From Planctomycetaceae bacterium (lineage in GTDB: Bacteria > Planctomycetota > Planctomycetia > Planctomycetales > Planctomycetaceae): a stretch of 48,898 nt of DNA. Position numbers and translations under genes: made by a program. Positions within the stretch are counted from its first letter, which is position 1; each line of letters opens with the position of its first letter. A model generated the notes under the pieces. That model was given only the letters and a program-made list of their open reading frames with translations. It made no database searches and was not told the origin of the DNA. The DNA is taken from positions 1 to 48,898 of the forward strand of contig JAJDEJ010000036.1 in the NCBI GenBank assembly GCA_029259815.1, given 5' to 3'. Below are positions 17,059-26,056 of the stretch, piece after piece.

Positions 17059-18186
17059 TCATCCTTCCACCACAGCCGAGATCCGACGTTCCACTTCATT
17101 CGTCTCCACACCACCGTCGATTGTATCTCGAACCGAGAGTAACGCCCGCGTTTGCCGCCGCGTCACCGGCATGGGGGTCATCGACGGCGGCACACAAGGC
17201 ACCAACCGCCGCACGATCTCTTCCGCCAACTCCTCGACCCCCGCGCCTGTCACCGAAGACACCGCCATTGCCGCTTGCGGCATCGAGTTCCTCCACGCAT
17301 CGTCCAGATCACACTTGTGCGCAACCACGATGCCCTCCCCCCATACGGCCAATAACTCTCGGTCATCATCGGTCGGCTGTTGACTGACATCGATTAACAC
17401 AATCCGCAGGTCGGCATCTGCCAATCGCTGCCGCGCTCTTTCGATTCCCACGGATTCCAAGTCGTCCGCATCGGCGCGAATGCCCGCTGTGTCCGAAAAC
17501 TCGATCGGCCAGCCGTCGAGAGCCGTCTCGACCGCGACGACATCGCGCGTTGTTCCCGGTTGGTCGAAGACGATCGACCGAGAGAATCCCACGAGGGCAT
17601 TGATCAAGCTGGACTTGCCCACATTCGGTCGCCCGCAGAGCACGACCCGCCACGGCTCGGTGAGATGCACGCCAAACTCGGCCCAAACCAACCACTCCTC
17701 AACTTGTCGTTTCGCACGGTCCGGTGAGAGGCCAGCCAACTTCCCCACCGCCTGTGGCAACACCTCCTGTTGTTGTAACAGCACGTCCGCAGTCCGCAGC
17801 GTCGTCGCATGGATGACGGCCTCACGACATTCCGCCTCAATCAGGCTCTCTGTATCGCGACGAGTCGAGACAGCGTCGCTCACCACACATCCTCGCGTCT
17901 CCAGATCGTCCATGATCCGCGCGACAGCCGCCTGCCCACCGTGACATTGTATCTCCGTCTCTTCCGGATTGGTTCGACACAGAACGATCGACTCCGGTGT
18001 CTCCGTCCCCCATTCGCCATAGCACACACGGTTGATTTGCTGGTCTGCAACGGGGCGACCATTCGCCGCGAGAAACAGGCTCGGCGCGTCATCGAACAAC
18101 GACATCGGTCCCTGCACCCGCACAACGGCGACTGCTCCGGCTCCTGAGGGAGTGAGCCGACTGATGATGCCACGCGGACTGCTCAT
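17059..18186 (-). CDS. Divergent MnmE-like GTPase lacking the C-terminal cysteine motif
   Basis: 375 residues against about 450 for MnmE, the GTPase that with MnmG modifies wobble uridines of tRNA. The N-terminal domain begins GIISRLTPSGAGAVAVVRV and has EIQCHGGQAA, which is MnmE-like. However, the usual PGEFT...RAFLNGK...DLxxAEAV block is replaced by TRRDTESLIEAECREA. The G domain has GRPNVGKSS, GTTRDVV and DTAGI, but the G4 motif is HKCD instead of NKxD. The protein ends ERRISAVVEG with no CIGK, the catalytic C-terminus of true MnmE. It could be a reduced paralogue or a lineage-specific form. ATG 18186 overlaps the coaX stop as ATGA, so translation is coupled; the longer frame to 18291 is rejected. 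Confidence 0.8.
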   Translation of the reverse strand: MSSPRGIISRLTPSGAGAVAVVRVQGPMSLFDDAPSLFLAANGRPVADQQINRVCYGEWGTETPESIVLCRTNPEETEIQCHGGQAAVARIMDDLETRGCVVSDAVSTRRDTESLIEAECREAVIHATTLRTADVLLQQQEVLPQAVGKLAGLSPDRAKRQVEEWLVWAEFGVHLTEPWRVVLCGRPNVGKSSLINALVGFSRSIVFDQPGTTRDVVAVETALDGWPIEFSDTAGIRADADDLESVGIERARQRLADADLRIVLIDVSQQPTDDDRELLAVWGEGIVVAHKCDLDDAWRNSMPQAAMAVSSVTGAGVEELAEEIVRRLVPCVPPSMTPMPVTRRQTRALLSVRDTIDGGVETNEVERRISAVVEG

Positions 18187-19007
18187 GGCACTGGACCGAA
18201 TAAATCGGGCACCGTCACCGCTGCATGGGCCATGCCTTGCAGCGTCAAGTGAGGTTCGTGCATCCATCCGTCCGGCAGATCGTACGTCCACAATCGGGCC
18301 GATCCTCCTGTGAGAAGGACTTGCGACGGTTTCTCATCGTTCGTGAGTGTACGTCCCATCTGGTCGATCAATTCACGAACGGCACCGCGTTGTCCCCAAT
18401 ACAATCCACTGGAGATCGCCGCCTCCGTGTGTCGTCCGATCACGTCCGGCACACGAGCGAGCAACTCGTTTAGCTGCAATTCGGGTAGCAAGGCCGTGTA
18501 CTGATGCAGAGCCCTCGCCGCCAGTTCCAGCCCCGGCAAGATGGCTCCGCCCAGGAATGCCCCCTCGTCTGAAATCGCATTGACGGTCAGTGCTGTCCCG
18601 GTATCGACGACGATGATCGGCTCCCCCTTGGGGCGCACGACATTCGCAGCAATGGCGGTCAGCAACCGATCGATGCCCACGCGTTCCGGGAACTCCACAT
18701 CGATCGAAATCGGCAACCAATTTCGATCGACGAGTGCATTGAGTGGTGGAAGGTCGCGAGGCCATTCATTCTGCAGCCGATGGATGGTTGGCGGATGTGA
18801 CCCTGTCACAATGGCCCGCTCGTCATCGTGACCTCGGAAGTGCTCTCGAAGTTCATCCCATGGAAGTTCCTCACCCCGCGGGATGGCTTTGATGTGCTCA
18901 CAGACCGGTAGCCGAGAATTTTCCGAAGCATCGCAACGACACACTCCGAACTTGACCCGGGTGTTCCCAGCATCAACGACGAGGAGAGTCGCAATTTGAG
19001 GTGTCAT
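18183..19007 (-). CDS. coaX: Type III pantothenate kinase
   Basis: 274 residues. CoaX phosphorylates pantothenate, the first step of CoA synthesis, in the cytoplasm and is not inhibited by CoA. The ASKHA phosphate motif is VVDAGNTRVKFG. The pantothenate/ATP region has IVVDTGTALTVNAI followed by GAFLGGAILPGLELAARAL, as expected for type III. TGGSARLW near the C-terminus is the adenosine motif. There is no evident ribosome site before ATG 19007. The gene overlaps the MnmE-like gene by four bases (ATGA). PanB, which makes the pantoate precursor, is encoded at 34800. Confidence 0.95.
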   Translation of the reverse strand: MTPQIATLLVVDAGNTRVKFGVCRCDASENSRLPVCEHIKAIPRGEELPWDELREHFRGHDDERAIVTGSHPPTIHRLQNEWPRDLPPLNALVDRNWLPISIDVEFPERVGIDRLLTAIAANVVRPKGEPIIVVDTGTALTVNAISDEGAFLGGAILPGLELAARALHQYTALLPELQLNELLARVPDVIGRHTEAAISSGLYWGQRGAVRELIDQMGRTLTNDEKPSQVLLTGGSARLWTYDLPDGWMHEPHLTLQGMAHAAVTVPDLFGPVP

Positions 19008-19043
19008 CGGTGGGGAAAGGTTATGACATACACGCGCGCCCTA

Positions 19044-19078
19044 TCGGGTCGCGGCTAAACCGTTTAGTCGCGACCCGA
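19044..19078. repeat. 17-bp-arm palindrome (REP-like)
   Basis: TCGGGTCGCGGCTAAAC and GTTTAGTCGCGACCCGA pair over 17 bases with one G-T position and a one-base centre. It lies in the 100-base gap between coaX and pntB. There is no T-run on either side, so a classic terminator is unlikely; it looks like a dispersed intergenic palindrome. Confidence 0.8.
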
Positions 19079-19107
19079 GAGGGGAGCGCTTGAATCTGCG
19101 GGCGACA

Positions 19108-20511
19108 TCAACCTTCCTTCAGTGCCGAGAGGATGTCAAGGACGGCCTGTTTGCCGTCGGCGAAGAGCATCAGCGCGTTGTCGGCTGAAAAGAGCGGGTT
19201 GGGGATGCCTGCGAATCCGGGCGACAGGCTGCGCTTGATGACGACACACGTCCGAGCCTTATCGGCATCAATGATGGGCATCCCTGCAATGGCACTGTTG
19301 GCCTGCCGCGCGTCTGGATTAACCGTGTCGTTGGCACCAATGACCAAACACACGTCGGTCTGCTCCATCGACGTGTTGATCTCGTCCATCTCCTTGAGGA
19401 GCTCGTAAGGGATGTCCGCCTCGGCCAGCAATACGTTCATATGACCGGGCATGCGACCGGCGACGGGATGGATGCCGTACTCGACCTCGATCCCTTTGTC
19501 CATCAGGAAGTTCGCCAGATCACGGACGGCGTGTTGAGCTTGAGCGACGGCCATGCCGTACCCCGGCACGATCACGACCCGTCGGGCGACGTCGAGCAGC
19601 ATGGCCACTTCATCCGGCCCGGTCGCTTTCACATTTTGATAAACCTCGTCCGCATCTTTCGTGTCACCCGTCGGTCCGAGAGTGCCAAAGAGCACGTTCG
19701 TCAACGAGCGGTTCATCGCCTTGCACATAATCTGCGTGAGAATGAGCCCGGACGCTCCGACGAGTGAGCCAGCGATGATCAACACGTTGTTCTCCAGCAC
19801 AAAGCCGGTCGCAGCAGCGGCGAGACCGGAGTAGGAGTTCAACAGGGCGATGACGACCGGCATATCGGCCCCGCCGATGGAGATTGTCAGGCAGTAGCCG
19901 AGCCCCAGCGAGGCCAGCACGAGCACCCAAAACCATAAGTCGTAACTGCGGGAGACTGCACACAACAACGCAAGTAGCAAAGTGACTCCTCCCGCGATGG
20001 CATTCACCACCGTGGAGTTGGGAATGAGCGGCATCTTCTTCAACAACGGGTGACCCGCGAGCTTGGCGAATGCGACGAGGCTGCCGGTGAGCGTCACCGC
20101 ACCGATTAATCCACTTGCTGCCGTTGCGAAGCTGATCTCGAGTCCGATTGCCTCTGGGCCGCTGTGATCGTTCGCCCAGACGTACGCTCCAGCTACGACA
20201 AACGACGCGGCACCGCCTAAACCGTTAAACAGGGCGACCAGTTCGGGCATCGACTCTAATCGGATCGTGATCGCCAGCCAAACGCCGATGCCGGTCCCAA
20301 TGGCCATCCCCAGAAAGATCAAGAAGTATCCGAAGACACCCGCCCCCAGCACCTGTTGATCGACCAGCGTGACCAGCACAGCAAGGAGCATGGCCACTGC
20401 CCCCATCAGATTGCCGCGCACCGCAGTGCGCGGATGTGTGAGGCCTTTCAGTCCCAGAATGAACAGGACCGCAGCGATCAGATAGACGAGATCAACCCAG
20501 GCACGCGACAT
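19108..20511 (-). CDS. pntB: NAD(P) transhydrogenase beta subunit
   Basis: 467 residues. PntB supplies the NADP(H)-binding domain III and most of the proton-translocating membrane domain. The enzyme uses the proton motive force to reduce NADP+ with NADH in the inner membrane. About eight hydrophobic segments fill the first 260 residues. The NADP domain follows, with VIVPGYGMAVAQAQHAV, HPVAGRMPGHMNVLLAEA, VIGANDTVNPDA and VIKRSLSPGFAG, all characteristic. It is the third gene of the minus-strand operon pntAA, pntAB, pntB. The 84-base gap before it holds a palindrome and short GGGAATAG repeats. Confidence 0.97.
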   Translation of the reverse strand: MSRAWVDLVYLIAAVLFILGLKGLTHPRTAVRGNLMGAVAMLLAVLVTLVDQQVLGAGVFGYFLIFLGMAIGTGIGVWLAITIRLESMPELVALFNGLGGAASFVVAGAYVWANDHSGPEAIGLEISFATAASGLIGAVTLTGSLVAFAKLAGHPLLKKMPLIPNSTVVNAIAGGVTLLLALLCAVSRSYDLWFWVLVLASLGLGYCLTISIGGADMPVVIALLNSYSGLAAAATGFVLENNVLIIAGSLVGASGLILTQIMCKAMNRSLTNVLFGTLGPTGDTKDADEVYQNVKATGPDEVAMLLDVARRVVIVPGYGMAVAQAQHAVRDLANFLMDKGIEVEYGIHPVAGRMPGHMNVLLAEADIPYELLKEMDEINTSMEQTDVCLVIGANDTVNPDARQANSAIAGMPIIDADKARTCVVIKRSLSPGFAGIPNPLFSADNALMLFADGKQAVLDILSALKEG

Positions 20512-20523
20512 AGTGGAAGGAGG

Positions 20524-20580
20524 GAATAGGGAATAGCGAATTGGGAATAGTCATCAAGCCCACGGGCAACGCCCCGTGGG
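20524..20580. repeat. GGGAATAG repeats and CCCACGGG palindrome inside the pnt operon
   Basis: Three GGGAATAG-like units (about 20524-20550) are followed by CCCACGGG (20559-20566) and CCCGTGGG (20573-20580), a perfect eight-base-pair hairpin with a six-base loop. It sits between pntAB and pntB and could affect the relative expression of the subunits. This kind of sequence is typical of dispersed intergenic palindromes. Confidence 0.7.
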
Positions 20581-20595
20581 ACACACCAGCGGGTT

Positions 20596-20910
20596 TCAAC
20601 GGCTCTTGAATTTTTCGAGCATGCGGTGGGTCACGAGGAAACCGCCGACCACATTAATCGTGGCGAGGATGATGGCGATGAATCCGAGCAGTTTTGCAAA
20701 GCCCGGATACTCACCCGAGGCGAGAACCGCACCAACGAGCGTGATCCCCGAGATCGCATTCGACCCGGACATTAACGGTGTATGCAGTGTCGGCGGGATC
20801 TTCGTGATGATCTCGATCCCCACGAAGATCGCGAGGGCAAAGATCGTCAGACCGAGGACCAGCGGGTTCGCGGCGGTTGAAGCAGCGAGAAGATGGAGAG
20901 CGTAGAACAT
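20596..20910 (-). CDS. pntAB: NAD(P) transhydrogenase alpha subunit, membrane part
   Basis: 104 residues with about three hydrophobic helices. It corresponds to the C-terminal membrane part of the E. coli PntA chain, encoded separately as in Rhodospirillum-type three-subunit enzymes. IPPTLHTPLMSGSNAISGI is the highly conserved signature of this subunit, and NVVGGFLVTHRMLEKFK closes the last helix. It contributes part of the proton channel together with PntB. It lies 38 bases after pntAA and 84 bases before pntB on the same strand. Confidence 0.95.
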   Translation of the reverse strand: MFYALHLLAASTAANPLVLGLTIFALAIFVGIEIITKIPPTLHTPLMSGSNAISGITLVGAVLASGEYPGFAKLLGFIAIILATINVVGGFLVTHRMLEKFKSR

Positions 20911-20948
20911 GTCGAATTGCCGGTTAAATCACCACGGAGGCACAGAGG

Positions 20949-22235
20949 TCAGTCGTCTGAGAGTTTGTAAGTGTCAGTTGGTTCAGCGTCAGGGAGTGCA
21001 GCCGACTCTGACGAAGGCGGACTGTCGGCTGCTTCGGGTGGCGGAGCGGTTGGGCTCGTGGGGGTCTCGACAGCTTTTTCGACAAGCGGACCAAGGCCGG
21101 CGAGTTCACGCACGAAGCCGTGGACGACTTGACCGCCTCGGGTGACGACCGTACCTGCGATGCATTCGTCGGTCATGTCCAGAACGGGGGTCCCGTCCTT
21201 AATGAGTGACTTGAGGAACGTCGTCAGATTGTTCGAGTACATCTGACTGGCGTGCTTGGGGATGTCTGACGAAATGTTGAGCGGGCCTATGATCGTGACA
21301 TCGTGAGCTGTGATGGTCTCGCCGGCTTTGGTGAGTTCGCAGTTGCCGCCCCGTTCCGCAGCGAGGTCGACAATCACCGAACCGGGCGGCATGACCTGCA
21401 CCATGTTTTCCGTCACGAGGATCGGAGACTGCTTGCCGGGAATGGCGGCGGTGGTAATCACCACGTCCATGTCTGCGACGACCCTGAGCATGAGTTCCCG
21501 CTGGAGTCGGTAGAATTCCTCATCCATCTCGCGGGCATAGCCGCCTTCACCCTCCGCAGTGTCGAGTTCCATTTCGACGAATTTGGCGCCGAGGCTCTGC
21601 ACCTGTTCCTTCACGGCAGGGCGAACGTCATAGGCACTGACGACGGCTCCCAACTTGCGAGAGGTTGCAATGGCTTGCAAGCCAGCGACACCAGCGCCAA
21701 TGACGAAGACTCGTGCAGGGGTGAGTGTTCCCGCAGCCGTCATCATCATCGGGAACATCTGCGGCAGATGACTCGCGGCGAGGAGCACAGCCTTGTAGCC
21801 AGCGATCGTGGCCATCGAACTGAGGACGTCCATACTCTGAGCGCGGGTAATGCGAGGCATCAACTCCATCGCGAAGACGACAGCCTGTTGCTCAGCAACC
21901 TTGGACATCGCTTGCGGGTCCGACAGCGGATCGCATTGGGCGACAAGGATCTGTCCCTCACGCAGCTGATCGAGGTCCGCCTGTCCCAAATCAGGATTGG
22001 CAACAGCCGCTCTCACCTGACAAATGAGGTCAGCATCGCGGAAGAGTTGACCACGGTCTTTGACGATCGTCGCACCAGCAGATTCATAGGCTTTGTCGAG
22101 AAAACCCGCTTCATTGCCCGCTCCGCTTTCGACGAGCACTTCAGCTCCGAGCTTCTTCAGTGCGGCCAACGATCCCGGCACGAGCGCGACACGTCGTTCG
22201 CCTGGAAATGTCTCCTTCGGAACACCAATTTTCAC
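20949..22235 (-). CDS. pntAA: NAD(P) transhydrogenase alpha subunit, NAD-binding part
   Basis: 428 residues, the soluble NAD(H)-binding domain I of the proton-pumping transhydrogenase, related to alanine dehydrogenase. IGVPKETFPGERRVALVPG opens the protein. RVFVIGAGVAGLQAIA is the Rossmann dinucleotide loop, and VITTAAIPGKQSPIL and YSNNLTTFLKSL are family motifs. The last 50 residues are a Pro/Ser/Ala-rich low-complexity tail not needed for catalysis. GTG 22235 is preferred because an AAGGA site lies nine bases ahead and the protein then starts at the conserved residues. The upstream TTG at 22280 would add 15 residues unlike the family. It is the first gene of the operon. Confidence 0.95.
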   Translation of the reverse strand: MKIGVPKETFPGERRVALVPGSLAALKKLGAEVLVESGAGNEAGFLDKAYESAGATIVKDRGQLFRDADLICQVRAAVANPDLGQADLDQLREGQILVAQCDPLSDPQAMSKVAEQQAVVFAMELMPRITRAQSMDVLSSMATIAGYKAVLLAASHLPQMFPMMMTAAGTLTPARVFVIGAGVAGLQAIATSRKLGAVVSAYDVRPAVKEQVQSLGAKFVEMELDTAEGEGGYAREMDEEFYRLQRELMLRVVADMDVVITTAAIPGKQSPILVTENMVQVMPPGSVIVDLAAERGGNCELTKAGETITAHDVTIIGPLNISSDIPKHASQMYSNNLTTFLKSLIKDGTPVLDMTDECIAGTVVTRGGQVVHGFVRELAGLGPLVEKAVETPTSPTAPPPEAADSPPSSESAALPDAEPTDTYKLSDD

Positions 22236-22386
22236 GATGGGACGTCCTTCTTCCGCAGAGTTGCGTCGTGCTGAGTCCAATGCGGCATATCCTAGAGACC
22301 CTCAGCCGCTTCGTCGACGGTGCGGCGGAAAGAATCTCTGGGGCAAAATAATGGAATAATCTCAACCCTGAAAGGATCAGACTGGC

Positions 22387-22791
22387 ATGTCGATCCTCTA
22401 TCGCCTGTTAGCCGACTTTGTCGTGATCCTGCACTTTGCGTACGTCATGAGTGTCGTGCTGGGTTTGGTCGCGATCTTGATGGGACGACTGTTCCATTGG
22501 CAGTGGGTGCGGAATCGCTGGTTCCGTGGGATGCATCTGGCGATGATTGTGATCGTCGTGCTGGAATCGTGGGCGGGTCTCACGTGTCCGCTGACGACAT
22601 GGGAAAACCAGTTGCGGTCACTCGCCGGGCAATCGACCCACAAGGGAGCATTCATCGCTGACTTCGTGCACGAACTGATGTTTTTTGATGCCGAGCCGTG
22701 GGTCTTCACGCTCTGCTACTCACTCTTTGGAGCGGCTGTCGTTGGGAGCCTGTTCCTTGTGCCGCCTCGGTGGCGGCTGAAGGATGAGTGA
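22387..22791 (+). CDS. DUF2784-like small membrane protein
   Basis: 134 residues with about four membrane helices: LLADFVVILHFAYVMSVVLG, a second near HLAMIVIVVLESWAGL, one around FVHELMFF and one near CYSLFGAAVVGSLFLV. The conserved features ADFVVILHFAYV, CPLTTWENQLR and the aromatic FVHELMFFDAEPW fit the DUF2784 family, whose function is unknown. It is divergent from pntAA and convergent with lysC. It lies alone on the plus strand with no obvious partner. Confidence 0.85.
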   Translation: MSILYRLLADFVVILHFAYVMSVVLGLVAILMGRLFHWQWVRNRWFRGMHLAMIVIVVLESWAGLTCPLTTWENQLRSLAGQSTHKGAFIADFVHELMFFDAEPWVFTLCYSLFGAAVVGSLFLVPPRWRLKDE

Positions 22792-22812
22792 CCTCATCGG
22801 TCGTGAAACCTG

Positions 22813-24603
22813 CTATTGCTCGTCAGATCTCGCGAATGCTGTGTGCAAACTGGCAGCGGCCTGCTGACCCCGGTCAGCGCCCACGACGACAGATAGCCTT
22901 ACTTCGCTGGTGTTGATCATCTGTACGTTCACGTCAGCGTCTGCCAAGGCGCGGAACAACATCTCACCGACGCCCGTGTGACTGCGAAGACCGATGCCCG
23001 TGACGGTCAGTTTGTCGATCTCACGGTCGTAGCTCAGTTCGGCTCCTTCCCACTGCGACACCACTTCCCGCACGAGCAGCAGGCAACGGTCGATGTCGTC
23101 ACGCAGGACGGTAAAGGAGACCTCAGCACTCCCCTGACGGCTGATGTTTTGGACGATCATGTCGACCATGACATCTCCCTCAGCGACTGCCTCGAAGAGA
23201 TCTGCGCACACACCGGGTGTGTCCGGAATGTGATGAATACTGATCCGTGACTGCCGCTCGTCGAGGTCGACATCGCTGACCACGAGGTCTTCCATGTTGG
23301 CCAGACTGCCGACGACTTGTGATTCGAGACTCCCCTCGGTCGTGGGTACGCTCGGCGACTGGCGGTATCCGATCGACGGCGTCCTTGCGTCTGCCTGATC
23401 GAGCCCGAACCCTGCGTGCACCGTTTGGAGAGACTTGTCGGCGTCATCCCGATTGACGAGGACGGAGATCTTGATGTCACTGGTGGTGATCATCTCGATG
23501 TTGACGCCAGCATCGGCCAGAGAACGGAACATTTGAGCCGCCACACCACTGTGTGACCGCATGCCGTCACCCACCGCGGAGAGCTTGGCGACGTTCGTCC
23601 CGCTGTGCACTGAACCGGCTCCTAGCTCCTGAATTGCGTCCTGAGCGGCGGTCAGCGTCGCGGCGAGGTCGTCTTCGGGAACGGTGAATGAGACTTCTGC
23701 CGTGTCATCAGTGCCGACGTTTTGCACCACCATGTCGACCGGGATCTTGCGATGTGCCAGCTTGGCAAAGATGACACTCATGACCCCTGGACGGTCTGGC
23801 AGGTCGGCAAGTGTCACGCGGGATTCCTTGCGGACAAGAGCCAGCCCGGTCACGACCGGTGCGTGCTCTTCGCCGTGTGGAGCAATGAGTGTGCCCAACC
23901 CGTCCGAGAACGATGGCCTCACCCGCAGAGGCACATCGAACTTCTTCGCAAACTCAATGGACCGCGAGTGCATCACACCGGCGCCGAGGCTCGCCAATTC
24001 GAGCATCTCGTCGTGGGACACGGTGTTGATCTTCCTTGCCCCCTTAACGATGCGTGGATCGGTCGTGAATACGCCTTCCACATCCGTGTAGATTTGACAC
24101 TCGTCTGCCTTGAGGACGGCTGCGAGGGCTGTGGCCGTCGTATCACTGCCGCCACGACCGAGCGTCGTGATGTTGCCTTCATCATCGACCCCCTGGAAAC
24201 CACAAGCGACGACGATGGTGCCGTCGGCAAGATGTCGCCGCATGCGTTCAATGGAAATCTGTCGGATGCGAGCCTTGGAATGCTGCGAGTCGGTGATGAT
24301 GCCGATCTGTCCACCGGTGAGACTGATCGCCGGTTCGCCCAGTTCTTGAATGGCCATCGACATCAGCGCGACCGACTCCTGCTCGCCGGTCGAGAGAAGC
24401 ATGTCCATCTCACGTCTGGGTGGGGCATCCGTGAGTTCTGCAGCGAGCGTCAGTAGCTCATCCGTTTTCTTCCCCCGCGCGCTGACCACCATCACCACAT
24501 GGTGTCCGTCTCGCTTGGCTGCAACGGCACGTTGGGCAGCGGCCCGGATCTTTTCAGCAGTGGCGACACTTGTCCCGCCGAACTTTTGTACAATCAACCC
24601 CAC
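22813..24603 (-). CDS. lysC: Aspartate kinase with four ACT repeats
   Basis: 596 residues. Aspartokinase phosphorylates aspartate, the first step to lysine, threonine and methionine. The kinase domain has [15 protein letters not shown] at the start, [13 protein letters not shown], and [15 protein letters not shown], followed by [15 protein letters not shown] two-ACT regulatory unit ([37 protein letters not shown]) is repeated about 170 residues later ([36 protein letters not shown]). This makes four ACT domains rather than the common two; the same layout is known in cyanobacteria. GTG 24603 with GAGG nine bases ahead is chosen over TTG 24642. Feedback control by lysine and threonine is the family expectation. 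Homoserine dehydrogenase is at 42710. Confidence 0.95.
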   Translation of the reverse strand: MGLIVQKFGGTSVATAEKIRAAAQRAVAAKRDGHHVVMVVSARGKKTDELLTLAAELTDAPPRREMDMLLSTGEQESVALMSMAIQELGEPAISLTGGQIGIITDSQHSKARIRQISIERMRRHLADGTIVVACGFQGVDDEGNITTLGRGGSDTTATALAAVLKADECQIYTDVEGVFTTDPRIVKGARKINTVSHDEMLELASLGAGVMHSRSIEFAKKFDVPLRVRPSFSDGLGTLIAPHGEEHAPVVTGLALVRKESRVTLADLPDRPGVMSVIFAKLAHRKIPVDMVVQNVGTDDTAEVSFTVPEDDLAATLTAAQDAIQELGAGSVHSGTNVAKLSAVGDGMRSHSGVAAQMFRSLADAGVNIEMITTSDIKISVLVNRDDADKSLQTVHAGFGLDQADARTPSIGYRQSPSVPTTEGSLESQVVGSLANMEDLVVSDVDLDERQSRISIHHIPDTPGVCADLFEAVAEGDVMVDMIVQNISRQGSAEVSFTVLRDDIDRCLLLVREVVSQWEGAELSYDREIDKLTVTGIGLRSHTGVGEMLFRALADADVNVQMINTSEVRLSVVVGADRGQQAAASLHTAFARSDEQ

Positions 24604-24691
24604 GTGAGCAGCCTCTGTCAGAAATGATCCGGTGAAAATCAATCAGGCAGGATATCACAGGTGCAGGTGCCTGCAACTCGATGTCACCAAT

Positions 24692-24724
24692 CAAAAACAC
24701 CCGGCACTCTTGAGTGCCGGGTGT
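24692..24724 (-). terminator. Rho-independent terminator of the GATase-like gene
   Basis: ACACCCGGCACTC (24697-24709) and GAGTGCCGGGTGT (24712-24724) form a perfect 13-bp stem with a two-base loop. Read on the minus strand it is followed at once by TTTTTGA. It lies 30 bases after the stop of the GATase-like gene and before lysC, so it separates the two minus-strand genes. Confidence 0.88.
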
Positions 24725-24753
24725 CGGTTCAATTTGATGAGAGATGTCGCAGG

Positions 24754-25557
24754 CTACGCGGCCTGACGCTCGGCGATTCTCGGTGCGGGGACATCTTCCG
24801 CAACGCCTGGCATCGTGAGGATGGCCGGCGCGGACTGTGCCGTGCAGCCTTCCATGAAGGCGTCGAACACCTGCATGTCGAGAGCGGACGCCGTCTGATT
24901 CTCGGGATGGAATTGCACGCCGAGGCAGAACCAGTTTTCGTCGATCGACTCGTACGCTTCAACGACACCATCCGGAGATGCGGCACCAACGCGGAAGCAG
25001 GAGGCGACCTGATCAACAGCCATGTGGTGATCGCTGTTCACTCGAATTTCACCCGGTCCATAGATCTGGTCCATCTTCGTGCCGGGCACGACCTCGATGA
25101 GGTGTCGGTTGCACGACTCGACAGGATCGCGGTGATGCAACGGCTTGAGAACGTCTTCGGGGACATGCTGGAACAGGGTGCCGCCACAGATGACGTTGAG
25201 TGTCTGCATGCCTGCACCAATGGCAAGCGTGGGGATCTTCATTTCATAGCACAGCTTGGCGAGACGACGATCAAAGTCCTCGCGACGTAGGGGCATCGAC
25301 TTGCTGGCGGGGTGGCGGTCCATTCCCAGTCGCACAGGATCGAGGTCGAGCTTGCAACCGGTGAGCACGACACCATCGAGCGTGCTGAGGATTTGTCGGA
25401 GATCATCGTCCTCTGCAAAGGGAGGCATGATGATGGGCACGCCGCCCGAAGTGCTGATGCTCTCGTAGTAGCCGGCGTTGATCCATGTCAGAGGAATGTT
25501 TTCGTTACGCTCGGGGCGGAAGTCTGCATTCAGGCCGATGACAGGTTTCGTACTCAT
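24754..25557 (-). CDS. Class I glutamine amidotransferase-like (peptidase C26) protein lacking the catalytic cysteine
   Basis: 267 residues, resembling gamma-glutamyl-GABA hydrolase (PuuD) and related C26 hydrolases. Family landmarks are IGLNADFRP at the N-terminus, DGVVLTGCKLDLDP, LNVICGGTLFQH, and GVQFHPENQ near residue 230, which keeps the His and Glu of the triad. The nucleophile motif, normally G(I/V)CRGxQ, reads AIGAGMQ (residues 112-118), with Gly114 where cysteine should be and Ala for Arg. Cys124 is not in the elbow position. The protein is therefore probably not a normal hydrolase; a binding or regulatory role, or an altered chemistry, is an inference. A terminator follows it. Upstream is a 500-base gap, so it is likely a single-gene transcript. 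Confidence 0.88.
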   Translation of the reverse strand: MSTKPVIGLNADFRPERNENIPLTWINAGYYESISTSGGVPIIMPPFAEDDDLRQILSTLDGVVLTGCKLDLDPVRLGMDRHPASKSMPLRREDFDRRLAKLCYEMKIPTLAIGAGMQTLNVICGGTLFQHVPEDVLKPLHHRDPVESCNRHLIEVVPGTKMDQIYGPGEIRVNSDHHMAVDQVASCFRVGAASPDGVVEAYESIDENWFCLGVQFHPENQTASALDMQVFDAFMEGCTAQSAPAILTMPGVAEDVPAPRIAERQAA

Positions 25558-26056
25558 TACGTAGGTCCTTCCATGGGAAAACGAGCAGCTCGTTCATTCG
25601 GGCTGCGGGGAGGGGAAAACCGCATCATGTGTGATATGACGGGGCATAGTGCGACCTCTACGGCGAAGAATCGCCGGGTCGCAAGTGAAGCAGCGAGCCA
25701 ACTGGGAACATCCGTGGGTCAGACGAATGGGACGTACACAAGTCGTATGGCTCAACATCTGGTGAACTCCTTTCACCGCTTCTGGAATCCGGTCCGTCGG
25801 TTCCTTCGATTGAAGAACAAACAAGTTCTCAATCGCCAGCTGATGATCACTTATCTCCATGAGTTCATTGATCAACCAACTGGTGACAATCTATTGGCGG
25901 TTTTTGCAGGTGTAAAGCATTTCGTCGATCTTGTGCGAAATTAGACTTGCGGTCATGGTGTTGTACGACATCTAGTGCGATACACTTGGACAGTACGCTG
26001 CATAATGCGTATTGATCGAAACGTGACGTTACTCAGATTGCTGTGGAGACACTGCG
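25558..26056. other. 499-base divergent intergenic region without a recognised gene
   Basis: This region separates the GATase-like gene (minus) from tsaE (plus). Frames crossing it, such as a plus frame ending at 25944 and a minus frame of 93 codons, have no start context, hydrophobic pattern or motif that I recognise. It should carry two promoters; no consensus pair was convincing. Nothing else was seen. Confidence 0.45.

Noticed and set aside
19044..19078. Palindrome between coaX and pntB as a terminator
   Set aside because: No T-run on either strand; a dispersed REP-like palindrome is the simpler reading.
22236..22280. Start of pntAA at TTG 22280
   Set aside because: The extra residues are not family-like and GTG 22235 has a properly spaced ribosome site.
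24697..24724. Hairpin as a riboswitch or attenuator for lysC
   Set aside because: Its T-run follows on the minus strand right after the GATase-like gene and no lysine-box-like structure is seen before lysC, so an ordinary terminator explains it.
25312..25944. Plus-strand frame of 210 codons across the GATase-like gene start
   Set aside because: Its first 80 codons are antisense to a well-supported gene and the remainder has no recognisable pattern.
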